A stretch of DNA of 64,000 nucleotides from a virus (IMGVR_UViG_3300037225_000932:109352-173351), one strand, 5' to 3'; positions 1 to 7,009 are shown, counted from the first letter of the stretch. Program-made: numbers and translations. The notes: generated from the letters alone by a model not told the origin.

Positions 1-1016
1 TCTGTTATTTCTTTTGCTATATCTGGTGGTAATTGCTTTGTGCAATTAAATATTTTATTAAATATAAAGAAGGTTGGAATATTGGTTACAATATTGAAAA
101 AGGCTTTAATAATAGCGGCTTTTGTAATTTCTTTATTGTAATTTAGTAACTTATTTATTTCTTTTTTTCCTATAAGATCAGCAATGTATGTGATATCAAC
201 TGTTAAGTTCTCTATTGCTAATATTTTGGCTTCTAATAATATGTCTTTTATCTTTTTCTCGTTTTTTCTTTTTTCTAATACTTCTGGATCTTTATAGGCA
301 AGATTTTTTAGTATTGTTATATTATTAGTATCAGCAACTGTTTTAATATCGTTCCAAGTTTCAAAGTGTTGTTCTTCTTCTGGATATTTTCCTTCTGGTA
401 ATGGTAAACTTATAACTTCTCTAATATATTTTGCATTTAATAATAAATATGTTGTGTATTCATCATTTTGTGCAGAATTGTTTATAAAAGATATGATTTT
501 GTCTATTTTTTCCAAATCACTAATATTTTTATTATCAATTAGGTTAGAAATTGTATTTGTTAAGTGAAATTCATTGTATGTGCCTTTTACTCCAAGCAAT
601 ACGTCTTTAACTTCTGTTAACATATATAGAGGAATTTGTAAAACTAAAATGATAGGTAATGATTTTAATTGACTAGCACTTCGATTAGCATAGTAGTTGG
701 CATATGAAGAACTTGTGGTATAAAAAATTTGGTCTAAACCTTGACTTCTTTCTTCTCTTATACCACTATCCATTCTTGGATGCCCTTTTGTTCCAGTAGC
801 ACTAATTATATATCCATTTGATAGAATTTTATCATAAAGAGATTGACAGGTGCCATGAAATAAAGTCATTTTAACATCAAGGCTTTTTATGTAATTGTAA
901 AATCTTATACCTGATTTTTTACGTTCTACATTAGTATATTTTCCCTGACCAGGATTTTTTATGTATCTTTGGGGTTTCGCTATAGGAAAATCAGCTATTT
1001 TAGTATACCAATTCAT
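1..1016 (-). CDS. ADP-ribosyltransferase-like protein (partial, runs off the window)
   Basis: An open frame starts at ATG 1016, directly after the stop of the PAS gene, and stays open to base 1 (about 338 residues, C-terminus missing). Residues 53-56 read FHGT and residues 99-110 read YTTSSSYANYYA after a 'SLYDKILSNGYI' helix. This HGT plus Y-T-x-x-x-x-A-x-x-Y arrangement is typical of the PARP/KptA-like ADP-ribosyltransferase fold, where the His and Tyr bind NAD. The catalytic third motif is not certain. It could instead be an inactive relative. The context, with a NADAR protein at 49983-50420, fits NAD-based modification. Confidence 0.5.
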   Translation of the reverse strand, partial: MNWYTKIADFPIAKPQRYIKNPGQGKYTNVERKKSGIRFYNYIKSLDVKMTLFHGTCQSLYDKILSNGYIISATGTKGHPRMDSGIREERSQGLDQIFYTTSSSYANYYANRSASQLKSLPIILVLQIPLYMLTEVKDVLLGVKGTYNEFHLTNTISNLIDNKNISDLEKIDKIISFINNSAQNDEYTTYLLLNAKYIREVISLPLPEGKYPEEEQHFETWNDIKTVADTNNITILKNLAYKDPEVLEKRKNEKKIKDILLEAKILAIENLTVDITYIADLIGKKEINKLLNYNKEITKAAIIKAFFNIVTNIPTFFIFNKIFNCTKQLPPDIAKEIT

Positions 1017-1457
1017 TTACATGTATATTCCAAAAATACTAGCTAAATTTCCATTAAGATAGAATATCGGACTAGCAACAAATTTTGCACTATACACACT
1101 TCCGTCTTTTTTGTAATTTTCAACTATGCCTATATATAACTTTCCTTTTCCTATTGTTTCTTTTAACTTTTTTGAATTGTTGATATCGTTATTTTTATGT
1201 CCTAATATTCTTACCTCCTGTCCAAGTAATTCTTCAGATGAATATCCTGACATATCACATAATGCTTTATTTGCGAAAATTATTTTGGGATCATCTAAAT
1301 CTGCTGATGTTATTACTATAGCATTTTCTGATTTCTCCATTTCTTGCTTGAGAAATTTTAAATAACTTGAAAATGCTTGAAAATTCAAAAATAAATTATT
1401 ACTATATTCTTTATTATTTTCTTTTGAAAATAATTTCTTTAGTGTGTCCAATATCAT
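1017..1457 (-). CDS. PAS domain protein
   Basis: 146 residues from ATG 1457, which has GGAGAA upstream. An earlier in-frame ATG at 1505 would overlap the preceding gene. The second half is a PAS domain: 'NKALCDMSGYSSEELLGQ' followed by 'ENYKKDGSVYSAKF'. It resembles the LOV/PAS_9 group, but the flavin-binding Cys motif is replaced by GQEVRILG, so photochemistry is unlikely. The N-terminal 40 residues are basic. There is no output domain, so it may sense a ligand and act by protein contact. The next gene (ART-like) starts right at its stop, so the two are probably co-translated. Confidence 0.7.
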   Translation of the reverse strand: MILDTLKKLFSKENNKEYSNNLFLNFQAFSSYLKFLKQEMEKSENAIVITSADLDDPKIIFANKALCDMSGYSSEELLGQEVRILGHKNNDINNSKKLKETIGKGKLYIGIVENYKKDGSVYSAKFVASPIFYLNGNLASIFGIYM

Positions 1458-1476
1458 AATACTTTTTCTCCATTTT

Positions 1477-1713
1477 TTAATAAAGCGATTTGCCAAAATG
1501 TTCATCTAAAATTTTTTCTAAAACTGATAAGATTAGTTGCTTGCTTGCTTTTTGAGATAATAACTTTTTTTTACCATTTACTTCTATATCTGCTGGAACA
1601 CTTAAATCTTCTCCTGGCTTCTGAAATGTCCCTAATAATCTTATTTTTATATCCGTCACACTTGTTGGTCCCGCTTTTTTAATTAATGACTTTAATGAGA
1701 AAATTTCTTTCAT
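1477..1713 (-). CDS. Small hypothetical protein
   Basis: 78 residues, ATG preceded by GGAGTAAAAGGTA. Reads MKEIFSLKSLIKKAG at the start and contains 'PADIEVNGKKKLLSQKASKQLIL'. No family recognised. It is the first gene of the PAS/ART-like trio on the minus strand. Confidence 0.55.
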   Translation of the reverse strand: MKEIFSLKSLIKKAGPTSVTDIKIRLLGTFQKPGEDLSVPADIEVNGKKKLLSQKASKQLILSVLEKILDEHFGKSLY

Positions 1714-1820
1714 TACCTTTTACTCCAGTTATATCCTTTTATTATTTAACTATTTTGATGTTAATCCTTCTGCTTAGAATAAATATATTCCTATATTTTT
1801 TGTAATGGAAAAGCTTATAA

Positions 1821-1875
1821 GGTACCTCTTTTTAAGAAAAAATTTTATTATGATAGAAAAAGTTTATAAGGTATC
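1821..1875 (+). repeat. 48-bp-spaced GGTACC repeats, copies 1-2
   Basis: GGTACC at 1821 and GGTATC at 1870, with TCTTTTTAAGAAAAAATTT and TATTAT between them. The same unit recurs upstream of and behind the next plus-strand gene. GGTACC, a spacer of about 19 and TATTAT look like -35/-10 boxes of a plus-strand promoter. Function is inferred. Confidence 0.55.
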
Positions 1876-1890
1876 CCTTTTCTGTCGATA

Positions 1891-2448
1891 ATGTCTGATA
1901 TGAGCTTAATAACTGATTTTTATATAAATAACGGAGAAGATAATAAAGGACGGACTTTGAAGTCTATACTTGAAAAAAGTGATATTTATTTAGAAACATC
2001 ACACGATATAATTCAATGGTTATTTCCTTTACACGAAAAATCATACCATTCTATAAATAGCCCAGTTTTAACTAAAGAAGATGTGGAAATCCTTCAATCT
2101 TCTTTAATAGCAAAAGAAAATATGATATTATCACTTAGAAGATTTTGTAAATTTCTTGGTTTACTTCCTTATGACCAAAATAAAATAAGAGTATGGTGTA
2201 ATAATGGAAATCATAATCTTCTTCGTATTACTCGTATAATTAGAAGTTTGAGGTTATTTGGAATAAATGATAAAACTATAATCTTTTACGAAGCTATTTC
2301 TAAATTGGCCAAAGAAAAAGGTATCTCAAATAATACTTTAGAATATTGGGAAAAAGCATATTTCGATGATGTTTGGAATTCAATGACAGACAAATTCCTT
2401 GAAGAAAAAGAAATAAAAATATTTTCTGTAGAATATTTTCAAAAATAA
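1891..2448 (+). CDS. OGFr-like conserved-domain protein
   Basis: 185 residues on the plus strand. Residues 29-55 contain 'YLETSHDIIQWLFPLHEKS', and later 'LLRITRIIRSLRLFG'. Both match the signature of the opioid growth factor receptor conserved region (HDYIQWLFP, then hLRITRILrSLrlfG), which also occurs in bacterial and phage proteins of unknown role. It lies just after two GGTACC repeats. The biochemical function is unknown. Confidence 0.6.
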   Translation: MSDMSLITDFYINNGEDNKGRTLKSILEKSDIYLETSHDIIQWLFPLHEKSYHSINSPVLTKEDVEILQSSLIAKENMILSLRRFCKFLGLLPYDQNKIRVWCNNGNHNLLRITRIIRSLRLFGINDKTIIFYEAISKLAKEKGISNNTLEYWEKAYFDDVWNSMTDKFLEEKEIKIFSVEYFQK

Positions 2449-2454
2449 CTAAAA

Positions 2455-2556
2455 GATATCTCTTTTTGCGAAAAATTTTATTATGGAGCAAGAAGCCTTT
2501 AGGGTACCCTCTTTTTAAGAAAAAATATATTATAGGGAGAAATGTCTTAGGGTACC
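2455..2556 (+). repeat. 48-bp-spaced GGTACC repeats, copies 3-5
   Basis: GATATC at 2455, GGTACC at 2503 and GGTACC at 2551, exactly 48 bp apart. Each of the first two is followed by TCTTTTT-NNN-AAAAA and TATTAT. Located just upstream of the Dam-like methylase gene. Confidence 0.6.
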
Positions 2557-2595
2557 TCTTATAAAAGTGATTGTTAAAAATGGTAAAATATAAAA

Positions 2596-3138
2596 ATGAC
2601 TGCTGGAAGAAACATAAAAAGTTTAAGTTCAGATTGGGGAACACCTTTAGAATATATCAATATTGTAAAAAATATATTTAATGGGAAAATATTTTTAGAT
2701 CCCTGTTCAAATAAGTATTCTATCGTAAATGCTAAAGTGAGTTATTCTTTACCATTAAATGATGGATTAAAAGAAAATTGGAATTATCCAACTATCTATG
2801 TAAATCCTCCTTATGGTAGAGATTATGAAAGAAAAACTACTATTAAGGATTGGTTAAATAAATGCACGAAAACACATCTTGAGTATAAATCAGAAATTAT
2901 TGCTTTAATACCGGTTGCCACTAATACTAAACATTGGCAAAATAATATATTTCTGTTTGCTATAAGTATATGCTTTTTAAAAGTGTCTAGATTAAAATTT
3001 CTACAAAATGGTAATCCTAACAATCAAGGTGCCCCAATGTCATGTGCTTTAATATATTGGGGAACTAGTCCTGAAAAATTTGAAGAAAATACTAAAAATG
3101 TTGGTAAGGTTTTTCATATAAATAAAAATATATTATAG
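2596..3138 (+). CDS. Phage Dam-type DNA N6-adenine methyltransferase
   Basis: 180 residues. It starts with the family's 'SDWGTPLEY' segment (residues 12-20), then FLDPCS (33-38) and the catalytic NPPY (70-73) of the DPPY/NPPY class. This is the phage Dam family (PF05869 type) that methylates adenine in DNA, probably to protect phage DNA from restriction or to time events. Full length for the family. It lies on the plus strand with the OGFr-like gene and the GGTACC repeats. Confidence 0.85.
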   Translation: MTAGRNIKSLSSDWGTPLEYINIVKNIFNGKIFLDPCSNKYSIVNAKVSYSLPLNDGLKENWNYPTIYVNPPYGRDYERKTTIKDWLNKCTKTHLEYKSEIIALIPVATNTKHWQNNIFLFAISICFLKVSRLKFLQNGNPNNQGAPMSCALIYWGTSPEKFEENTKNVGKVFHINKNIL

Positions 3139-3160
3139 GGGAAAATCTCTTTAGGGTACC
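3124..3160 (+). repeat. GGTACC repeat, copy 6
   Basis: TATTATAGGG at 3130-3139 and GGTACC at 3155, overlapping the methylase stop. Same unit as at 1821 and 2503. A TATAAT lies 17 bp after GGTACC. Confidence 0.5.
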
Positions 3161-3542
3161 CCCTTAAACTATAAATCTATAATTAAATTGATATAAAAAG
3201 AGAGGTTGGAGATTAAAAAGGTCTAGGCTACCAGTATAAAGAGCGTTTTTGTATAGATAAGCATGGTAGGCGTATGGGGTGGCACATTACCCTGATTTTT
3301 TTAATAAATATGTAGCGCATATACCCTAGTCGAAATAAAGTGCCCCCATCTCTCTCTTGATAGTGGGAGGTGGAGGACTTATGTATCTTGACTATTTCTT
3401 TTTAATTAAAGAGTAAGTGTTAGGAAGTTACATCCCAACCAAGCCTATATCGAGAAGCTCTTACTCACCCCCGGAAGCCCGCGTCCCCCGATCTCAGCGT
3501 ATGTTTCTTCTCATTCTCGGAAGCCCGCGTTTCTCATACTCT
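3160..3542 (-). ncRNA. Gene-free structured segment at the left end of the minus-strand block
   Basis: No credible gene in about 380 bp. A strict promoter at 3543-3569 points into it. The 13-base string ACGCGGGCTTCCG occurs twice (on the minus strand), about 40 bases apart. GAGTAAG/CTTACTC and GGGGCAC/GTGCC pairings are possible, and the segment ends in AACCTCTCTTTTT, which can pair with AAGAGAG upstream. It may be a large untranslated RNA. Convergent with the methylase gene. Confidence 0.35.
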
Positions 3543-3569
3543 TTTAGAACTTTATGCTCATTTTCGGGG
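3543..3569 (-). promoter_or_regulatory. Phage promoter (CCCCGA/TTCTAAA)
   Basis: Strict TTCTAAA with CCCCGA upstream box. Drives the gene-free segment 3160-3542. Confidence 0.6.
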
Positions 3570-3570
3570 A

Positions 3571-3676
3571 AAAACTCGACTATCAAACCTAAGCGTTTGA
3601 TTTTAACCTCTCCGCATCGCTTTGACCGATTATCTCAGTCGCTTCCTTTGAGGAGTTGAGTTTTCTTTTACTCTCA
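3571..3676 (-). ncRNA. Candidate three-way-junction RNA
   Basis: No gene. Outer pairing AAAACTC/GAGTTTT encloses one arm (CTCC/GGAG with an inner GAC/GTC hairpin) and a second hairpin CAAAC-GCTTAG-GTTTG. The transcript ends in T5. It has its own promoter at 3677-3703. Confidence 0.4.
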
Positions 3677-3703
3677 TTTAGAACTTATTTGTTCTTTTCA
3701 GGG
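3677..3703 (-). promoter_or_regulatory. Phage promoter (CCCTGA/TTCTAAA)
   Basis: Strict copy. Drives the candidate RNA 3571-3676. Confidence 0.65.
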
Positions 3704-3709
3704 AAAGTA

Positions 3710-3898
3710 TTACTTGCCTGCCGCCAAGACATTCTTGTCATGAATAGCGCCATAAAGCTCATCCCAAGCTTCATGAAGCGAATTTGCTTCGCCGCAGAAG
3801 ATACCTCCATCGCCATATACATATTTGCTACCTTGTTTGTCGATCCAGAAATTGTTCTCTCTGGCGTAGGATTGAACTTGAGTAAAAGTAAGACGCAT
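3710..3898 (-). CDS. Small hypothetical protein
   Basis: 62 residues, start supported by GGAGAAT ahead of the ATG. Contains 'SKYVYGDGGIFCGEANSLHEAWDEL'. No family recognised. Followed directly by the promoter of the next unit. Confidence 0.6.
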   Translation of the reverse strand: MRLTFTQVQSYARENNFWIDKQGSKYVYGDGGIFCGEANSLHEAWDELYGAIHDKNVLAAGK

Positions 3899-3921
3899 TT
3901 TTTTATTCTCCTTGGTATTAT

Positions 3922-3948
3922 ACCAGAACTTTATGACACTTTTCGGGG
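3922..3948 (-). promoter_or_regulatory. Phage promoter, degenerate -10
   Basis: CCCCGA box kept; the -10 reads GTTCTGG instead of GTTCTAA. Upstream of the 3710-3898 gene. Confidence 0.5.
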
Positions 3949-3985
3949 GAATTACTTTTGCGCAAAAAAATCCCCTTTTGGGGGA

Positions 3986-4336
3986 TTATACTGCGATGGC
4001 CAAACCCGCGGCCTGGAGGCGTTCTAAGCGGGGGGGCAGGTGGCAGGGGGCCGCATGGCGGATTGTATCCAAGGATGCCCCAGGATGCTTAGCAATGGTC
4101 GCTAGAATGGCGTTCTTGGTTTTCTGGCTGATGCCGTTCTTGCGGCCGGTAGGAACCTTGATATTGAAATGGCATTCATGCCTGGTGAAAACGGTTTCCA
4201 GGCATTTTGCCACCATCATCTGTCCCATCCTATCGTATTTTCCCCCATTCAGTTTGAGCCTGGTCCAGACCTTTCGGGCATCGAGAAGTTCATCAAGGCA
4301 GGTGTTGATCATCCTGATATCTTTGCTCGTAAGCAT
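3986..4336 (-). CDS. Hypothetical protein with winged-helix-like C-terminus
   Basis: 116 residues. The C-terminal third, 'ISQKTKNAILATIAKHPGA' and 'DTIRHAA', has the pattern of a winged helix (helix, turn, helix, then a basic end). AAAGGG lies upstream of the ATG. DNA binding is a guess from pattern alone. Codon use is richer in G+C than in most neighbours. Confidence 0.55.
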   Translation of the reverse strand: MLTSKDIRMINTCLDELLDARKVWTRLKLNGGKYDRMGQMMVAKCLETVFTRHECHFNIKVPTGRKNGISQKTKNAILATIAKHPGASLDTIRHAAPCHLPPRLERLQAAGLAIAV

Positions 4337-4363
4337 CGTTATGCCCTTTTATTGGAGTAATCT

Positions 4364-4390
4364 TTTAGAACTTATTCTTTTTTATCAGGG
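4364..4390 (-). promoter_or_regulatory. Phage promoter (CCCTGA/TTCTAAA)
   Basis: Strict copy upstream of the 3986-4336 gene. Confidence 0.65.
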
Positions 4391-4404
4391 CAAAAATAAA
4401 TAGA

Positions 4405-4483
4405 TAAAAAAAAGGAGGCCGACTGAGTTAGTTTAAGGCTAAGGAGTTAGCTAAGCTCGTTGGCGGTTACTACTAGTCGGCCT
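4405..4483 (-). terminator. Rho-independent terminator
   Basis: AGGCCGACT pairs with AGTCGGCCT and is followed by a T8 run on the minus strand. The loop is long (about 50 bases). Confidence 0.6.
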
Positions 4484-4570
4484 GCTCGTCCGCTATATCT
4501 CGGCAGAAGTTTTAGGATACGCTACTCAGCGGAGGGTTTCGCGTAAACTTTTACTTCTGTTGCACATTCA
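4405..4570 (-). ncRNA. Candidate pseudoknotted RNA with terminator
   Basis: No gene. On the minus strand the order CAGAAGT, TCCGCT, ACTTCTG, AGCGGA gives two interleaved helices (7 and 6 bp), an H-type pseudoknot. CGCT can alternatively pair with a nearby AGCG, so a switch is possible. The loop holds CGCGA, as in the element at 7684-7861. Own promoter (4571-4597) and own terminator. Confidence 0.45.
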
Positions 4571-4597
4571 TTTAGAACTTTATTGAGATTTTCGGGG
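4571..4597 (-). promoter_or_regulatory. Phage promoter (CCCCGA/TTCTAAA)
   Basis: Strict copy. Drives the pseudoknotted RNA 4405-4570. Confidence 0.65.
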
Positions 4598-4612
4598 CAT
4601 TTATTTTTGCGC

Positions 4613-4706
4613 AAAAAAAACCCTTGAAGTTGGCATACGTTTTGTGCCATTTCAAGGGGTGAACAATGCTTCCAAGTCTGGAAGCGACAGAAAGCCGCAA
4701 CATTTA
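4613..4706 (-). ncRNA. Short gene-free transcript with strong terminator
   Basis: Between promoter 4707-4733 and a CCCCTTGAA/TTCAAGGG terminator with T8 (4613-4659). Contains the hairpin GCTTCC-AGACT-GGAAGC. No open frame. Either a small RNA or a decayed gene unit. Confidence 0.35.
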
Positions 4707-4733
4707 TTTAGAACTTATTTGTTTTTTTCGGGG
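4707..4733 (-). promoter_or_regulatory. Phage promoter (CCCCGA/TTCTAAA)
   Basis: Strict copy. Drives the 4613-4706 unit. Confidence 0.6.
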
Positions 4734-4764
4734 CATTTATTTTTGCGCAAAAGAAAGAGGGGAT

Positions 4765-4965
4765 TTAACCCTCATCCATATCAGCTTCCCAATTGTCTAG
4801 GGAATGATCGTCATCATCCCCGTCGTCGATAGTATCTTCAATAAAATCCTCTAAAATTTCGTAATCTTCGTAATCCTCATCTTCGAGATTTGGCCCATCG
4901 TAGAGCGGGGCGACATTATCGCAACCTTGGCAGTCGGGATTTTCGCAATGATCGCAGGGGTGCAT
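4765..4965 (-). CDS. Small Cys-rich/acidic protein
   Basis: 66 residues. The first 15 hold four Cys and one His (MHPCDHCENPDCQGC), a possible zinc knot. The rest is strongly acidic (EDEDYEDYEILEDFIEDT, then DDGDDDD). SD AAAGGA. A DNA-mimic or metal-binding role is conceivable but unproven. Confidence 0.6.
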   Translation of the reverse strand: MHPCDHCENPDCQGCDNVAPLYDGPNLEDEDYEDYEILEDFIEDTIDDGDDDDHSLDNWEADMDEG

Positions 4966-4992
4966 TTTGCGGTCCTTTTCTTTGACTGAGGA

Positions 4993-5019
4993 TTTAGAAC
5001 TTTATTGAATTTATCAGGG
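4993..5019 (-). promoter_or_regulatory. Phage promoter (CCCTGA/TTCTAAA)
   Basis: Strict copy upstream of the 4765-4965 gene. A TTTTTGCGCAAAAA palindrome lies just upstream of the -35. Confidence 0.65.
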
Positions 5020-5034
5020 CATTTGTTTTTGCGC

Positions 5035-5090
5035 AAAAAAAAAAGAGAATTGCCAGGAAACGGATTATCAGTCCGGTCCTAGGTTCTCTT
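5035..5090 (-). terminator. Rho-independent terminator
   Basis: AGAGAACC...GGCAATTCTCT with inner CGGA-CTGATAA-TCCG hairpin, then T10. Follows the 5111-5305 gene. Confidence 0.75.
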
Positions 5091-5110
5091 TAATTTATGT
5101 CGTTTTTTTT

Positions 5111-5305
5111 TCAGGCTTCCACTTCAGCGGGCATTCCAACCAGTTCTAAGATCTCATGGTAAAGGCACTGTAAGTCATCGCAGAGACAAAGCTCGGTTCC
5201 CTCTTCTGAGAGCAAAACGTAACTGGACCCTTCCCGTAAAATGCTCATGTCATTGTTGGCGGCCAGGTGTTTCAGGTAGGAAAGGGTAATCAGCATGGCA
5301 TTCAT
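5111..5305 (-). CDS. Small hypothetical protein
   Basis: 64 residues, AAGG just before the first ATG (a second ATG is three codons in). Contains 'SYVLLSEEGTELCLCDDL'. No family recognised. Monocistronic between a promoter and a terminator. Confidence 0.55.
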   Translation of the reverse strand: MNAMLITLSYLKHLAANNDMSILREGSSYVLLSEEGTELCLCDDLQCLYHEILELVGMPAEVEA

Positions 5306-5324
5306 CCTTGTTTGTTGACAAGGG

Positions 5325-5351
5325 TTTAGAACTTTATAGATTTAATCAGGG
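5325..5351 (-). promoter_or_regulatory. Phage promoter (CCCTGA/TTCTAAA)
   Basis: Strict copy upstream of the 5111-5305 gene. Confidence 0.65.
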
Positions 5352-5599
5352 AAAAGATAGCCATGTCGCCGGTCGATATTCCCAGCCTCATGAGCGGCCA
5401 TCAAAAGAGCAGCATCGACATCTTCAGGTTGAGAAATTAACGCTTTTATCCAAACTAACTGAGAAACTTTTGTTCGGGGCCAGGGTTGCTCTAAAGAACT
5501 TCGGGTAACATAACAGCTAGTAAATAACTTGCCTTTGTCATTAACAAACTGAATCTCAATGCGAAAAGCGTTATTTTCATGAACTTGACGGGTAATCAT
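5342..5599 (-). CDS. Hypothetical protein
   Basis: 85 residues with SD GAGAGGAA eight bases before the ATG. Contains 'FRIEIQFVNDKGKLFTSCY' and ends 'RRHGYLFPD'. Its last codons overlap the upstream part of the next promoter. No family recognised. Confidence 0.6.
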   Translation of the reverse strand: MITRQVHENNAFRIEIQFVNDKGKLFTSCYVTRSSLEQPWPRTKVSQLVWIKALISQPEDVDAALLMAAHEAGNIDRRHGYLFPD

Positions 5600-5621
5600 G
5601 ATATTTCCTCTCTTCTGAGGA

Positions 5622-5648
5622 TTTAGAACTTTATAGATTTAATCGGGG
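5622..5648 (-). promoter_or_regulatory. Phage promoter (CCCCGA/TTCTAAA)
   Basis: Strict copy. The predicted transcript has a leader of about 20 bases with an SD before the 5342-5599 gene. Confidence 0.65.
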
Positions 5649-5696
5649 AAAAATATACCTGATATTTCTATTTAATATGTAAATTGTTTTTTGCGC

Positions 5697-5736
5697 AAAA
5701 AAGAGACTTTAGGGAACAAGTCCCTAAAAGTCTCTG
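5697..5736 (-). terminator. Rho-independent terminator
   Basis: AGAGACTTTAGGGA-ish stem (AGAGACTTTTAGGGAC / GTTCCCTAAAGTCTCT) with T6, then GCGCAAAAAA. Confidence 0.8.
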
Positions 5737-5857
5737 TATTCAAGTTTGATTAAACTTTCCTACTTCAACGCGATTACACTCCATAGGATCGTTTACTTGA
5801 ATACTGGCGAGCATAGTCAGACGCAGTTCGTCACCAGTCCGTCCATGTTTACTTTCT
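5697..5857 (-). ncRNA. Candidate structured RNA
   Basis: No gene. A perfect 10-bp helix GTATTCAAGT/ACTTGAATAC encloses TCCTA/TAGGA; upstream is ACTGG...CCAGT around GACG-AACTG-CGTC. Ends in a perfect terminator. Own promoter at 5858-5885. Confidence 0.45.
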
Positions 5858-5885
5858 TTTAGAACTTTATTCTCTTTTTTCAGGG
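5858..5885 (-). promoter_or_regulatory. Phage promoter (CCCTGA/TTCTAAA)
   Basis: Strict copy. Drives the candidate RNA 5697-5857. Confidence 0.65.
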
Positions 5886-5891
5886 CGAAAA

Positions 5892-6053
5892 TTATTCATC
5901 GCCCATATTTCGCAGTTCTTTCTTATTTTGTTTTCGATCCTTACGGGCATCGGGCTTGCCTCCCCAAGTTGTTGACCGAACGAACTGCCCTTCTTTTCGG
6001 GCTTCAATGACCGCGAGCATGACAGGGCTTCGATATTTCTGGTTGCGTTTCAT
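5892..6053 (-). CDS. Small basic protein (53 aa)
   Basis: Begins MKRNQKYRSPVMLAVIEARK and ends DRKQNKKELRNMGDE, with 'STTWGGKPDARK' in between. Rich in Arg/Lys. Start ATG 6053 lies six bases after the promoter's TTCTAAA, so the mRNA should be leaderless. Resembles short basic phage proteins of unknown role. Confidence 0.6.
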   Translation of the reverse strand: MKRNQKYRSPVMLAVIEARKEGQFVRSTTWGGKPDARKDRKQNKKELRNMGDE

Positions 6054-6058
6054 GATGA

Positions 6059-6086
6059 TTTAGAACTTATTAGGAGAAATTCAGGG
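6059..6086 (-). promoter_or_regulatory. Phage promoter, leaderless context
   Basis: Strict copy immediately upstream of ATG 6053. Confidence 0.65.
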
Positions 6087-6099
6087 AATTCCTCTATTT

Positions 6100-6309
6100 T
6101 TAGGATAAAGCCTTTTCGATGGCTTTCCTTCCCTTCTCAGTCACAATGTATCCATGTTGATTGATGAGAAAATTCTCAGAAAGATTAAGAAAGCCATTAG
6201 CGAGCATGTCTTGGAAGAGTTGAGACCCTAATCGGTAAGAAGGATCGGCGATAAAAGCACTCAATTCTTCTGCTTCATATTCCGTTATGTCGTTTCTGGT
6301 GTTCTTCAT
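6100..6309 (-). CDS. Small winged-helix-like protein
   Basis: 69 residues; 'LSAFIADPSYRLGSQLFQDM' then 'NQHGYIVTEKGRKAIEKAL' suggest helix plus wing, ending in a MarR/PadR-like 'T-x-x-G-x-x-x-I'. A diverged paralog lies at 7424-7636. No SD; ATG is five bases after TTCTAAA (leaderless). Confidence 0.6.
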   Translation of the reverse strand: MKNTRNDITEYEAEELSAFIADPSYRLGSQLFQDMLANGFLNLSENFLINQHGYIVTEKGRKAIEKALS

Positions 6310-6314
6310 GATGA

Positions 6315-6341
6315 TTTAGAACTTATTAGATTATTTCAGGG
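6315..6341 (-). promoter_or_regulatory. Phage promoter, leaderless context
   Basis: Strict copy next to ATG 6309. It contains the stop codon of the 6331-6951 gene. Confidence 0.7.
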
Positions 6342-6951
6342 TAATTTCGACCGTTACGAAACCGACATTATCTCCAAGACTACCATCGCTATCATTCCCT
6401 CTTAGTTCTAAAAGACCATCCTTTTCGACTGTCAAAAGATATTCCTTGCCGATTACAAAATGTTCTCCACCGGCAACCCTTCCAATTAAAGGAAAACCAT
6501 CTGGCCCAGTCATTTTATCAGGACCGGCTGAAGACCATCTCCCAGTAGCTGAAAAATGAAGTTTTTGCCCTTTTCGTACCAGTCCGACCTTTTGCCATGC
6601 CTTATTCGCCTCTACTCTAAAAGTTATATGTCTGTTTGGCCCGTCATCCAAAAGAGAGATTTCTATCTCAAGTTGCTGTTTAAGAGTTGAGAGTTTTGTT
6701 ATCTCAGTTGTATCTGCCGTTTTGGCAGCTTCAGTAATACCAGCATCTATAGCAATCAAGAGTTGTCGTTTAGCAGCGAGACAACTTTGCCGGTAGGCTT
6801 TCTCTGCCGCGTCGATGGCTTTCTGGGCCGTTTGGAGAGAAGCCTTGATTCTGGAGGACTTCGGGGCGTCCGATGCGTCTGGGGTAATCGTAGAGGCACT
6901 GGAGACAACTGCGAAAACGAGCAAAATTGCGAGTAAAATGGAAGTGCGCAT
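6331..6951 (-). CDS. Secreted protein with LecA-like C-terminal domain
   Basis: 206 residues. Residues 1-19 are a signal peptide (MRTSILLAILLVFAVVSSAS). Residues 35-105 form a coiled coil. Residues 110-206 contain 'AWQKVGLVRKGQKLHFSATG', 'GPDG' and 'GLLELRGNDSDG', the pattern of the PA-IL/LecA-like sugar-binding beta-sandwich common in planctomycete secreted proteins. SD AAGGAG. Its ITLK-stop lies inside the next promoter. Probably host-surface or envelope related; sugar binding is inferred. Confidence 0.7.
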   Translation of the reverse strand: MRTSILLAILLVFAVVSSASTITPDASDAPKSSRIKASLQTAQKAIDAAEKAYRQSCLAAKRQLLIAIDAGITEAAKTADTTEITKLSTLKQQLEIEISLLDDGPNRHITFRVEANKAWQKVGLVRKGQKLHFSATGRWSSAGPDKMTGPDGFPLIGRVAGGEHFVIGKEYLLTVEKDGLLELRGNDSDGSLGDNVGFVTVEITLK

Positions 6952-6979
6952 AGATAAACTCCTTAGTATAAGACAGGAG

Positions 6980-7007
6980 TTTAGAACTTTATAGTCAAAA
7001 ATCAGGG
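6980..7007 (-). promoter_or_regulatory. Phage promoter (CCCTGA/TTCTAAA)
   Basis: Strict copy, leader about 25 bases with AAGGAG before the 6331-6951 gene. Confidence 0.65.
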
Positions 7008-7009
7008 CA

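Noticed and set aside
2530-3139. T7-type promoter (TATTATAGGGA)
   Set aside because: Only the last bases resemble a T7 promoter; the upstream part and the 48-bp repetition do not fit.
4851-5036. Open frame MRKNKCPDKFNKVLN... on the minus strand
   Set aside because: Begins in the promoter and overlaps the better supported 4765-4965 gene.
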